This document shows positions 7,808 to 15,081 of a stretch of DNA of 42,516 nt, piece by piece. The stretch's first letter is position 1. Every line of letters starts with the position of its first letter. The notes below the pieces were generated by a model. That model was not told the origin of the DNA. It searched no databases and saw nothing but the letters and a program-made list of their open reading frames with translations. Source of the stretch: an uncultured Ruminococcus sp. Lineage in GTDB: Bacteria > Bacillota > Clostridia > Oscillospirales > Acutalibacteraceae. Both the position numbers and the translations under genes were made by a program. The stretch is taken from assembly GCA_902779615.1 (NCBI GenBank), contig CACZCM010000012.1:51778-94293 (forward strand). Direction: 5' to 3'.

Positions 7808-9190
7808 ATGATTCATTGCTATAAATTAAACGGATATAATATCGTTCTCGATGTGTTCAGCGGCAGCGTCCATGTCGTTGATGAAGTGGCATACGATGCT
7901 ATCGAAATGTACGAAAACCAACCCTGGAACGATGTGAAAAATACCCTTCTTCAAAAATATAACGACCGTGAAGACGTTACCGAGCAGGAGCTTGACGAAC
8001 TTCATGAAGATATCGAACAGCTTAGATCTGACGGGAAACTTTATACCGAAGACATTTACAAAAACCGCGCCTTCGATCTCAAAAACAGGAGCACCGTTAT
8101 AAAAGCTCTCTGCCTTCACGTTGCGCACACCTGCAATCTTAACTGTGAATATTGCTTTGCAAGCCAAGGTAAATATCACGGTGATCGCGCGCTGATGACG
8201 CTTGAGGTGGGTAAGCGTGCGCTGGATTTTCTTGTGGAAAATTCGGGTAAGCGCACCAACCTTGAGGTCGATTTTTTCGGCGGCGAACCGCTGATGAACT
8301 GGGACGTTGTGAAGGATATCGTTCGCTACGGAAGAGAGCTTGAAAAGATACAAAATAAGAAATTCAGATTCACACTGACGACCAACGGCGTGCTTCTGGA
8401 CGATGATGTGATCGATTTTGCAAATAAAGAAATGCATAATGTCGTTTTGAGTCTGGACGGCAGACGAGAGATCCATGACAGTCTGAGAAAAACCGTTAAC
8501 GGAAAGGGCAGCTACGATATGATAGTGCCGAAATTTCAGCACTTCATTGAGAAAAGAGGCGACCGCGGATACTACATGAGAGGAACGTTCACGCACAACA
8601 ACGCCGATTTTACAAAAGATGTCTTCCATATGGCCGATCTTGGATTCACCGAGCTTTCAATGGAGCCGGTCGTCTGTAAGCCCGACAATCCGTATGCGCT
8701 TACGGAAGATGATCTCCCGATCGTGTATGAGCAGTACGAAATACTCGCAAAAGAAATGCTCAGGCGAAATAAAGACGGCCGCAGCTTTACATTTTATCAC
8801 TATATGATCGACCTGACCGGCGGACCGTGTATATATAAACGTATATCAGGCTGCGGATCGGGTACGGAGTATATGGCGGTAACGCCGTGGGGAGATCTGT
8901 ATCCATGCCATCAGTTTGTGGGCGACGACAAATATCTGCTCGGAAATATATGGGACGGCGTGACAAACCTTGAAGCGCAAAAAGAGTTCAAGCTTTGTAA
9001 TGCGTATTCAAGAGATGAATGTCAGGACTGTTGGGCAAAGCTGTATTGCTCCGGAGGCTGCGCCGCAAATTCCTATCATGCGACCGGCAAGGTCACGGGC
9101 GTATATGAATACGGCTGCAAACTGTTCAGAAAACGAATGGAATGTGCGATAATGATGAAGATCGCCGAAAGCGCCGAAAATATAATATGA
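7808..9190 (+). CDS. scfB: SCIFF radical SAM maturase (SPASM domain)
   Basis: 460 residues, typical of ScfB/CteB. The N-terminal 90 residues form a PqqD-like RiPP recognition element that binds the leader peptide. The radical SAM cluster motif is C109-x3-C113-x2-C116 (CNLNCEYC), followed by FFGGEPLMN and a TTNG strand. The C-terminal SPASM region has many cysteines (GCGSGTEYMAV, PCHQF, CQDCWAKLYCSGGC, YGCKLF) for two auxiliary [4Fe-4S] clusters. It forms thioether bonds between Cys and other residues of the SCIFF peptide. ATG 7808 is weakly preceded by AAAGG; no closer alternative exists. Confidence 0.95.
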   Translation: MIHCYKLNGYNIVLDVFSGSVHVVDEVAYDAIEMYENQPWNDVKNTLLQKYNDREDVTEQELDELHEDIEQLRSDGKLYTEDIYKNRAFDLKNRSTVIKALCLHVAHTCNLNCEYCFASQGKYHGDRALMTLEVGKRALDFLVENSGKRTNLEVDFFGGEPLMNWDVVKDIVRYGRELEKIQNKKFRFTLTTNGVLLDDDVIDFANKEMHNVVLSLDGRREIHDSLRKTVNGKGSYDMIVPKFQHFIEKRGDRGYYMRGTFTHNNADFTKDVFHMADLGFTELSMEPVVCKPDNPYALTEDDLPIVYEQYEILAKEMLRRNKDGRSFTFYHYMIDLTGGPCIYKRISGCGSGTEYMAVTPWGDLYPCHQFVGDDKYLLGNIWDGVTNLEAQKEFKLCNAYSRDECQDCWAKLYCSGGCAANSYHATGKVTGVYEYGCKLFRKRMECAIMMKIAESAENII

Positions 9191-9360
9191 TCGTACAGCT
9201 TCGTCCAACGCTGCTTCACCGATCAGCACAACCCCCTTTATCAAGGCACATATAACCGCATAGGGAAATGTCCCCCGGGTCTCGCCTGCCGTCGGGGACG
9301 GTTCCCAACCGGCTCGGTCGGTGATCACGTGCGCAGAGGTCTCCACAGGAGCCCCGCACC
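9191..9360. other. GC-rich intergenic block, no gene seen
   Basis: Between the maturase stop and the family 2 repeat lies a GC-rich stretch with local inverted words (CCGTCGGGGACGGTTCCC, CCGGCTCGGTCGGTG). Some words are shared with the centre of repeat copy C at 7250-7345. I see no coding signal; it looks like repeat debris. Confidence 0.4.
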
Positions 9361-9475
9361 TTCTATAGGCTGCGGGTTCCATCCCCACGTTCAGTAGGGG
9401 TATAAATCCCCTACTGAACGCACAAAGCCTTTGGCTTTGTCTCTGCTTGTTTAAAGCAGAGCTTTTAATGTGCCT
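9361..9475 (-). repeat. Family 2 palindromic repeat, copy 2 (reverse orientation)
   Basis: GTTCAGTAGGGG (9389-9400) pairs perfectly with CCCCTACTGAAC (9408-9419). It is followed by ACAAAGCCTTTGGCTTTGT and an arm ending AAAGCAGAGCTTTTAA. It is the reverse-oriented equivalent of the copies at 13862, 14098 and 31196. It ends about 100 bases before the aldolase-like gene. Confidence 0.75.
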
Positions 9476-9576
9476 TTCCGCGCCATTTCACTTCTACACA
9501 TCAAAGTGTCAAAGCGGCTAATACGATATTGCGCCGTTTACACATTAAAAATATATTTCGAAAAGGAATGATAAAA

Positions 9577-10554
9577 ATGAAAGAAGTATCAAAGCTTTTA
9601 GACTACAGATCAGATATAAAAGTCGTTGACGCAACTGTTCGTGACGGCGGACTTGTAAATGATTTTTATTTCACAGATGAATTCGTGTCAGACCTTTACA
9701 AGGCTAATATCGAAGCCGGAGTTGACTACATGGAGTTCGGCTACAAGGCTTCAAAGAAGCTGTTCGATGTTGACAAATTCGGCAAATGGAAGTTCTGCAA
9801 TGACGATGATATCAGATCTATCGTGGGCGAAAATAACACCGACCTCAAGATCGCCGTTATGGCTGACGTAGGAAGGTGCGACTACAAGAACGATATTGCG
9901 CCGAAGAGCGAAAGCCCGATCGACCTCGTCAGAGTAGCTACATATATCCATACGATCCCCGAAGCTGTAGATATGATCGAAGACGCCTGCAAAAAAGGTT
10001 ATCAGGCAAGCTGCAATATCATGGCTATATCCAATGCTCGAGAGAGTGAGCTTTCCGCTGCTTTGGATATTCTCGGCAAGACGCCCGTGGACGTGTTCTA
10101 TATAGTTGACAGCTTCGGCGCGCTCTACCCCGAACAGCTGGAACGCCTGGCCGATATTTACCTGAATTTTGCAGCAAAGTACAATAAAAAAGTCGGCATA
10201 CACGCTCACAACAACCTACAGCTTGCGTTTGCAAATACAGTTGAAGCGGCGGGCATCGGTATCGACTGGCTGGACGCCACATATTCTTCTATGGGAAGAG
10301 GCGCGGGCAACTGCGCTATGGAGCTGCTTTTGGGATTCCTCAAAAACCCCAAGTATGAGATCTATCCCGTGTTCAAATTTATAGAAAAACACATGACCGC
10401 TCTAAAAGAGAACGGCGTTGTTTGGGGCTATGATCTTCAGTATCTTATGACCGGTCTGCTCAACCAGCACCCGAGAACTGCCATCAAATTTACTAAGGAC
10501 GCCCGCAAGGATTATGCTAATTTCTATAAAGAAATAATCACGGAAGAGGTTTGA
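9577..10554 (+). CDS. DRE-TIM metallolyase (4-hydroxy-2-oxovalerate aldolase / HMGL-like)
   Basis: 325 residues. The N-terminus has VVDATVRDGG (D18, T20, R22, D23), the DRE-TIM signature for divalent-metal aldolases and condensing enzymes. GIHAHNN later supplies the metal-binding HxH pair. Single-domain length fits the aldolase group rather than the longer Claisen synthases with regulatory domains. The frame is open to 9529, but ATG 9577 is chosen because AAAGGA lies 9-10 bases upstream and homology starts there. Only 13 bases separate it from the next gene, so the two are co-transcribed. The substrate cannot be assigned; no acetaldehyde dehydrogenase partner is nearby. Confidence 0.75.
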   Translation: MKEVSKLLDYRSDIKVVDATVRDGGLVNDFYFTDEFVSDLYKANIEAGVDYMEFGYKASKKLFDVDKFGKWKFCNDDDIRSIVGENNTDLKIAVMADVGRCDYKNDIAPKSESPIDLVRVATYIHTIPEAVDMIEDACKKGYQASCNIMAISNARESELSAALDILGKTPVDVFYIVDSFGALYPEQLERLADIYLNFAAKYNKKVGIHAHNNLQLAFANTVEAAGIGIDWLDATYSSMGRGAGNCAMELLLGFLKNPKYEIYPVFKFIEKHMTALKENGVVWGYDLQYLMTGLLNQHPRTAIKFTKDARKDYANFYKEIITEEV

Positions 10555-10567
10555 TCGATCTTACGCT

Positions 10568-11539
10568 ATGACCAAGAAAACAAAATTACGAATCGTCATT
10601 GCAGTTATCGCAGTTCTGGCAGCCGCTGCCGTTACGTTATCATTACTCGCAGCATTATATTATAACAGCGCTGCAAATACAGGCGATCAGCGGAATGAAG
10701 CCTCGGAGGACGACGGTTATATTGATGCGGTCGTCAATACGTTTTCGGTAGAAACAGCGACAGATGACGAAAGTGCGGTAAATCTTGACAAAGGCTTGAA
10801 GCCCCTGCTTGAAAAGGCGCTTAATGATGCGTCAGCCCAATTTGACGGACAATGGTCGGCGTATGTATATGTACCATCGGAAGTACAGTCTATTTCTATC
10901 AATGAACGCAAAATGCAGGCGGCAAGCGTGATAAAGCTTTTCGTAATGGGCAAGGTATACGACGAATACGATGATATCACAAGAAAATACGGCAAAGACG
11001 AGATAGATTCACTGCTCAAATCAATGATCACACTCAGCAGCAACGAGGACACCGATGAACTGATCTATATGCTTGGCAGAGGCGATCCCGCTGCGGGCAG
11101 AAAAAAAGTTACGGACTATTGTAAGAGTCTGTCGCTTGGCAATACTTCAATGGGCAGAATGATGCTAGATGACAATACTATCAGTGACAACTACACATCT
11201 GCGAAGGATTCGGGAGAATTTCTGGCGATGATACTTGGCGGTGAACTCCCGCATTCGAAAGAAATGATAAATCTTCTAAAGAAACAGACCCGCAAAAACA
11301 AGATCCCGGACGGCGTTCCGTCAAACGTTATGACCGCCAACAAAACGGGAGAACTTGAAGACGTTGAAAATGACGCTGCTATCGTTTTTGCCGGTAAACC
11401 ATACATACTGTGCATCATGTCGGACGGTGTGAACGATTACCAGCCGCCGATAGACGCAATAGCCGATATGTCTACCGATGTGTATAATTATCTTGCGCCG
11501 AAACTAAGAAACGACTCGGCATTCGATCAGCATTCATAA
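10568..11539 (+). CDS. Membrane-anchored class A beta-lactamase-like serine hydrolase
   Basis: 323 residues. Residues 8-32 form an N-terminal membrane segment without lipobox; a low-complexity acidic linker follows to about 70. The catalytic SxxK is S120-V-I-K123, an SxN-like motif is SSN at 157-159, and the KTG box is 259-261. These three elements define the penicillin-binding/beta-lactamase fold, and SSNEDTDELIY resembles class A domains used as cell-wall-associated hydrolases. Whether it breaks beta-lactams is unknown; the canonical class A glutamate was not identified. It follows the aldolase-like gene by 13 bases, and a terminator follows it. Confidence 0.8.
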   Translation: MTKKTKLRIVIAVIAVLAAAAVTLSLLAALYYNSAANTGDQRNEASEDDGYIDAVVNTFSVETATDDESAVNLDKGLKPLLEKALNDASAQFDGQWSAYVYVPSEVQSISINERKMQAASVIKLFVMGKVYDEYDDITRKYGKDEIDSLLKSMITLSSNEDTDELIYMLGRGDPAAGRKKVTDYCKSLSLGNTSMGRMMLDDNTISDNYTSAKDSGEFLAMILGGELPHSKEMINLLKKQTRKNKIPDGVPSNVMTANKTGELEDVENDAAIVFAGKPYILCIMSDGVNDYQPPIDAIADMSTDVYNYLAPKLRNDSAFDQHS

Positions 11540-11547
11540 AAATAGAT

Positions 11548-11590
11548 AAGGCAGCAGGTTTTGAATCGACCTGCCGCCTTATTTTATTGT
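11548..11590 (+). terminator. Terminator of the aldolase / serine hydrolase operon
   Basis: AAGGCAGCAGGT (11548-11559) pairs, with one mismatch, with ACCTGCCGCCTT (11569-11580), followed by ATTTTATT. Confidence 0.8.
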
Positions 11591-11785
11591 TGGTCATTCA
11601 AGCCGTAGGCTTGTGTGTTCAGAATGAACGCGAGAGGGAACCCGCCTATAGGCAATGTCATTAACTTAAGACCTTAGCGTCGCCTTGGATCTGCGATTTG
11701 CACTTGATGTAAACCGCAGCATAGGGGCATTTTCTGCCAAAATGCCCCTCTTTCCAAAACAGTCCACCGGACTGTTTTGGAAATT

Positions 11786-11990
11786 AAATCCCGACTTGCA
11801 GGTGGGTCATGTAAACGATTAAAAAACAACGTATTTACGTGATACGATTTGCTTAAAACGAGTTTTTTGGGAAATCGAAAATGTCATTTCCGCTAATTAT
11901 ATTGATTTTTGAAAATGTCATTTCCGCTAATTATATTGATTTTTGTTGCATAGACACAATGTTTCTATGACCCTTGTGCAAGTCGGGATT
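11786..11990. mobile_element. 205-bp MITE-like insertion inside copy D
   Basis: Ends AAATCCCGACTTGCA (11786-11800) and TGCAAGTCGGGATTT (11977-11991) are perfect 15-bp inverted repeats. They are flanked by direct repeats TTTTGGAAATT at 11775-11785 and 11991-12001, a 10-11 bp target duplication given one shared base. The related repeat copy A shows an empty site near 647-657 (TTTTGTAAAT running straight on). There is no coding sequence; a 34-bp tandem duplication lies inside. Confidence 0.8.
11877..11944 (+). repeat. Perfect 34-bp tandem duplication inside the MITE-like insertion
   Basis: Two identical consecutive 34-base units at 11877-11910 and 11911-11944, each starting GAAAATGTCATTTCCGCTAA. 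Confidence 0.9.
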
Positions 11991-12149
11991 TTTTGGAAAT
12001 TCACCTCTAAAAGAGCTGGAATATGCCTTTGGAAACCGCAAGCCTTTTGAAAAAACTTGGCGAAAACTTTATGCTGTGCTCTATCGAACCTTAAGTTAAT
12101 GACATTGGCCTAAAGGCGGGGACATCTCCCCTGTGTTTATGCACGCAGA

Positions 12150-13079
12150 TCAATTGCGAAGGAACCCGTTGATTATCTGCTCTTCCGCTTCGGCCTCCGT
12201 AAGTCCCAGCGTCATCAGCTTGATGATCTGATCGCCTGCGATCTTTCCTATCGCCGCCTCATGAACGAGCGCTGCGTCTACGCTGTTTGCCTCCAGTCCC
12301 GGTACGGCAAGGATACGCCCTTTGTCCATTATGATGGAGTCGCACTCTGTATGTCCGGAGCACGCCTCATTGCCCACCAGCTTTGCGTCGAATTTTTGAT
12401 ATGAGTTGTCCCTTGCGACCGACCTTGATACAACATCGGCGCTTGCCCCATCGCCGTTGAGATCTACAAGATAAGTGCTGATAGCCCGCTGATCGCCGTG
12501 AGTCATTAGCCGCTCCTTCACGATCAGCTTTGCGCCCTTTTTAAGTTCTGCAGTGGTCGTTCTGTTCGTATCGTCTACACCTTTGATCTGCACCATCTCC
12601 ATCTCCATCGAGCTGTCTTCCTCCATGTAGACCTCTGTACCCGGATTTAAAATCCTCTTGCCGCTTCCGCTCCCCGAACCATAGTGCTTCTCAACGTACT
12701 TGACCTTTGCGCCCTTGCCGACAAAAAAGCGGTGGATACCGTCATGCTCCGAATCGTGAGGTCCGCAGTTATCGATGCCGCAGCCTGCAACTATAACGAC
12801 ATCGCAGTCCTCTCCGATATAAAAATCATTATACACAAGCTCTTTCAGTCCGCTCTGCGTCATTACAACGGGAATATGAACGCTCTCGTTTTTTGTGCCC
12901 GGCTTGATGCGGATATCTATTCCGCTTGCATTCTCCTTCGGCGTTATCTCAATATTTGCCGTCGATACTCTGCCGACCGCTGCGCCGTTAGCCCTGATAT
13001 TGTATGCGCCCTCGGGCACCTTATGAAGATCTGCGACCTCTCGAAGCAGTCTTCTTTGTATCTCGTCTATCTGCATCAT
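12150..13079 (-). CDS. sufB: SufB/SufD-family Fe-S scaffold protein (SmsB-like)
   Basis: 309 residues, shorter than classical SufB (about 470) and close to the ancestral single SufB/D-type scaffold. The C-terminal half carries the beta-helix core: SRSVARDNSYQKFDAKLVGN, GHTECDSIIMD, PGLEANSVDAALVHEAAIGK and a final helix LTEAEAEEQIINGF. The frame opens at 13118, but ATG 13079 overlaps the SufC stop as ATGA and is preceded by GGGAGGTG, so it is the real start. With SufC it should build Fe-S clusters in the cytoplasm. No SufD, SufS or SufU is adjacent, so the sulfur donor must be elsewhere. Confidence 0.85.
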   Translation of the reverse strand: MMQIDEIQRRLLREVADLHKVPEGAYNIRANGAAVGRVSTANIEITPKENASGIDIRIKPGTKNESVHIPVVMTQSGLKELVYNDFYIGEDCDVVIVAGCGIDNCGPHDSEHDGIHRFFVGKGAKVKYVEKHYGSGSGSGKRILNPGTEVYMEEDSSMEMEMVQIKGVDDTNRTTTAELKKGAKLIVKERLMTHGDQRAISTYLVDLNGDGASADVVSRSVARDNSYQKFDAKLVGNEACSGHTECDSIIMDKGRILAVPGLEANSVDAALVHEAAIGKIAGDQIIKLMTLGLTEAEAEEQIINGFLRN

Positions 13080-13828
13080 AAAGCTGCACCTCCCACGCTT
13101 GCTGTCAGTCTGCTGCACTCTTTAGTCGCCGAAGGCGTACCTGTCAGCGTCGGCAGTATTTCGTCACGTTTGCCCTGCGCCGCAACTTCGCCGTCTTTTA
13201 TAACGATGATCTCGTCCGCTATATTAAGTATGCGCTCCTGATGGGAGATGATCAGTATTGAACTTCCTGCGATGTTTTTTCGCATACCTTCAAAGACCTC
13301 GATCAGATTCTGAAAACTCCAGAGATCGATACCCGCCTCGGGTTCGTCAAAAACCGAGAGGCGCGAAGCTTTTGCAAGCACGGTGGCGATCTCTATGCGC
13401 TTAAGCTCGCCGCCGGAAAGACTGCTGTTTACCTCACGATTAATATAATCTCTGGCGCACAGTCCTACAGCCGACAAGTACTGACAGGCATCTGATATCG
13501 AAATATTCGTTCCTTTTGCAAGCTTTATAAGATCAAACACCTGAATACCCTTGAATTTAACAGGCTGCTGAAAAGCAAATCCTATACCTTTCCTTGCTCT
13601 GTCGGTGATGCTCATGTCGGTGATATCCTCACCGTAAAGTATGATCCTTCCGTCCGTAGGCTTTTCTATTCCTGCAATAAGCCGAGCAAGCGTTGACTTT
13701 CCGCCGCCGTTCGGTCCGGTAACAACAACCAGCTTTTCATCAGGTATCGTAAGTGATATACCTCGAATTATTTCTTTATCTGTATCGTCTGACTTTACAT
13801 TAAATGTTATATTTTTAAGTTCCAGCAC
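13076..13828 (-). CDS. sufC: SufC-family ATPase of the Fe-S assembly system
   Basis: 250 residues. Walker A is GPNGGGKST (residues 38-46), the ABC signature is SSLSGGELKRIEIA, Walker B is LSVFDEPEAGIDLW, and the switch histidine is in IIISHQERIL. The SLSGGELKR and EPEAGID wording is typical of SufC rather than of import ATPases. It starts with GTG at 13828 after GGAGT and overlaps SufB by four bases, indicating translational coupling. ATP binding should drive opening of the SufB scaffold. The pair alone (C then B) matches the minimal SmsCB layout of strict anaerobes and archaea. Confidence 0.9.
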   Translation of the reverse strand: MLELKNITFNVKSDDTDKEIIRGISLTIPDEKLVVVTGPNGGGKSTLARLIAGIEKPTDGRIILYGEDITDMSITDRARKGIGFAFQQPVKFKGIQVFDLIKLAKGTNISISDACQYLSAVGLCARDYINREVNSSLSGGELKRIEIATVLAKASRLSVFDEPEAGIDLWSFQNLIEVFEGMRKNIAGSSILIISHQERILNIADEIIVIKDGEVAAQGKRDEILPTLTGTPSATKECSRLTASVGGAAL

Positions 13829-13861
13829 ACCCGATACACTCCTTTACAAAATATATTTATG

Positions 13862-14000
13862 CCTCGAAAAAAGCAAAGCAATGACTTTAAAAGCTCTGCT
13901 TTTTAACAAACAAACACAAGCCGTTGGCTTGTGAGTTCAGCAGGGGATCTAAATTCCTGCTGAACGTGTGATGTAACCCGCCGCCTTAGAGGCGGGACAT
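13862..14000 (+). repeat. Family 2 palindromic repeat, copy 4 (complete)
   Basis: Most complete copy. AAAAGCTCTGCTTTTTAAC comes first, then hairpin ACAAGCCGTTGGCTTGT, hairpin GTTCAGCAGGGG...CCTGCTGAAC (about 13936-13964), and hairpin AACCCGCCGCCTTAGAGGCG ending GGAC. The 13829-14291 gap holds this copy, copy 5 and the rpe terminator, and no gene. Confidence 0.8.
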
Positions 14001-14097
14001 TTACTCTGCGGATATAATTTTATCATACTGTACAAAAAAAGTCCATACCAAAAGTGGAAAACTACACGGCTTTTGAATGATTAAAAGTATTATGAAC

Positions 14098-14222
14098 AAA
14101 GCGTTTTAAAAGCTCTGCTTCCAACAAGCAGACACAAACTGTAGGCTTGTGCGTTCAGCAGGAGATTTAACCCACTACTGAATGTGGGAGGAACCCGTCC
14201 TGCTTAGAAACGGGGCATTCCA
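14098..14222 (+). repeat. Family 2 palindromic repeat, copy 5
   Basis: TTTTAAAAGCTCTGCTTCCA, AACAAGCAGACACAAACTG, GTAGGCTTGTGCGTTCAGCA, CCACTACTGAATGTG and GGAACCCGTCCTGCTTAG run in the same order as in copy 4. It lies about 100 bases after copy 4 in the same orientation. The hairpins here are less perfect, so it is probably an older copy. Confidence 0.75.
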
Positions 14223-14228
14223 TATGAA

Positions 14229-14262
14229 GTTATAAGGGACGCTCAGCCAAGCGTCCCCTATT
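14229..14262 (-). terminator. Stem-loop downstream of rpe
   Basis: GGGACGC (14236-14242) pairs with GCGTCCC (14251-14257). Read on the minus strand it is followed by TTATAACTT and lies 30 bases after the rpe stop. Confidence 0.6.
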
Positions 14263-14291
14263 TCAATGCAGTATGATCTGATGAAATCCGA

Positions 14292-14936
14292 TCAGCCGTT
14301 CTTTAACTGCTCTATCGCCGCCGCAGCGTCCTCTGCTTTGAAAACACCCGTACCCGATACCGCAACATCTATACCGGCTTCCCTGCACATTTCGATCGTT
14401 TCGGCGTTGATACCGCCGTCCGCTTCTATCACGATCTCTTTGCCGTGAGAAAGAGCGTATTCCTTGATGATACCGACCTTCGGAAGCATATCCGCCATAA
14501 ACGACTGACCTCCGAATCCCGGCTCTACCGTCATGATCAATATCCAGTCCGCAAGATCAAGATAAGGGAACACTTCCTCCGCTGCCGTTTTCGGCTTTAT
14601 AGACAGCCCCGCCTTCATTCCGAGCGCCTTTATCTGCTTCAGCGTTTCCGCTATGTCGCTTTTGCACTCCAGATGTATAGTGACGATATCTGCCCCCGCC
14701 TTCGCAAAATCTTCTATGTATCGGTGAGGCTCTTCTATCATAAGATGTACGTCGAACGGTACCTTCGTGTACTGCCTTCCCCACTTGATCACAGGCGCTC
14801 CGAAGGTGATATTGGGAACAAAATGGCCGTCCATTACATCGAGGTGTATATAATCCGCTCCCGCCTTATCCATTCTGACAAGCTCTTCTCCAAATTTTGA
14901 AAAATCACATGATAAAAACGAAGGTGCTATCTTCAT
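14292..14936 (-). CDS. rpe: Ribulose-phosphate 3-epimerase
   Basis: 214 residues, the normal length. Family motifs are IAPSFLSCDF (S7), HLDVMDGHFVPNITFG with metal ligands H31, D33 and the catalytic D-G-H region, DVHLMIEEP (H64), MTVEPGFGGQSF and EADGGIN (second catalytic aspartate), with a C-terminal phosphate-binding VSGTGVF. It interconverts ribulose 5-phosphate and xylulose 5-phosphate in the non-oxidative pentose phosphate pathway in the cytoplasm. GGGAGGAAAC precedes ATG 14936. It lies downstream of the large acidic protein and, in many Firmicutes, is near rRNA methyltransferase and ribosome-associated genes, as here. Confidence 0.95.
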   Translation of the reverse strand: MKIAPSFLSCDFSKFGEELVRMDKAGADYIHLDVMDGHFVPNITFGAPVIKWGRQYTKVPFDVHLMIEEPHRYIEDFAKAGADIVTIHLECKSDIAETLKQIKALGMKAGLSIKPKTAAEEVFPYLDLADWILIMTVEPGFGGQSFMADMLPKVGIIKEYALSHGKEIVIEADGGINAETIEMCREAGIDVAVSGTGVFKAEDAAAAIEQLKNG

Positions 14937-14966
14937 TATGTTTCCTCCCGGAATTTAATTCAAACA

Positions 14967-15004
14967 TTAAGCACCCCAAGGCTGCCGCCGTTGAGGTGCC
15001 TTAC
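14967..15004 (-). terminator. Stem-loop between the large acidic protein and rpe
   Basis: On the minus strand AAGGCACCTCAA pairs, with one mismatch, with TTGGGGTGCTT across a GC-rich loop. The T-tract is poor (TTAATGTTTG), so read-through into rpe is likely. Confidence 0.5.
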
Positions 15005-15081
15005 TATTTCAGAACGATCAGAAATTGTCAGTGAATAAACTGCACATTTATGACTGTCTGATCCGCCCTGTATTATTTCGA

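Larger units (their letters stand above)
11653..12108. mobile_element. Family 1 repeat, copy D: MITE-like element with 18-bp terminal inverted repeats
   Basis: CAATGTCATTAACTTAAG (11653-11670) is matched perfectly in reverse by 12090-12107. It is flanked by CCTATAGG (11645-11652) and CCTAAAGG (12109-12116), an 8-base likely target duplication with one difference. Inside are GCGTCG, AACCGCAGCATAGGGGCA, a hairpin at 11752-11783 and the end block GCAAGCCTTTTGAAAAAACT. It contains no ORF of transposase size, so it would be non-autonomous. A second element is inserted at 11786-11990. Confidence 0.7.
11593..12130 (+). repeat. Family 2 repeat, copy 3, split by an inserted element
   Basis: The left part (11596-11652) has CAAGCCGTAGGCTTG, GTGTTCAG and GGAACCCGCCTATAGG. 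The right part resumes at 12109 with CCTAAAGGCGGGGACAT. Joined, they would rebuild the closing AACCCGCC / GGCGGG hairpin seen intact at 13975-13998. The 456 bases between are the family 1 element. Confidence 0.65.

Noticed and set aside
7502-9190. A novel RiPP cluster
   Set aside because: The precursor and enzyme match the known SCIFF/ScfB family in sequence and order, so the locus itself is not new; only the extra cysteine is noted.
10568-11539. Antibiotic-resistance beta-lactamase
   Set aside because: It has a membrane anchor and an acidic linker, and the usual class A glutamate could not be identified; a cell-wall hydrolase role is equally likely.
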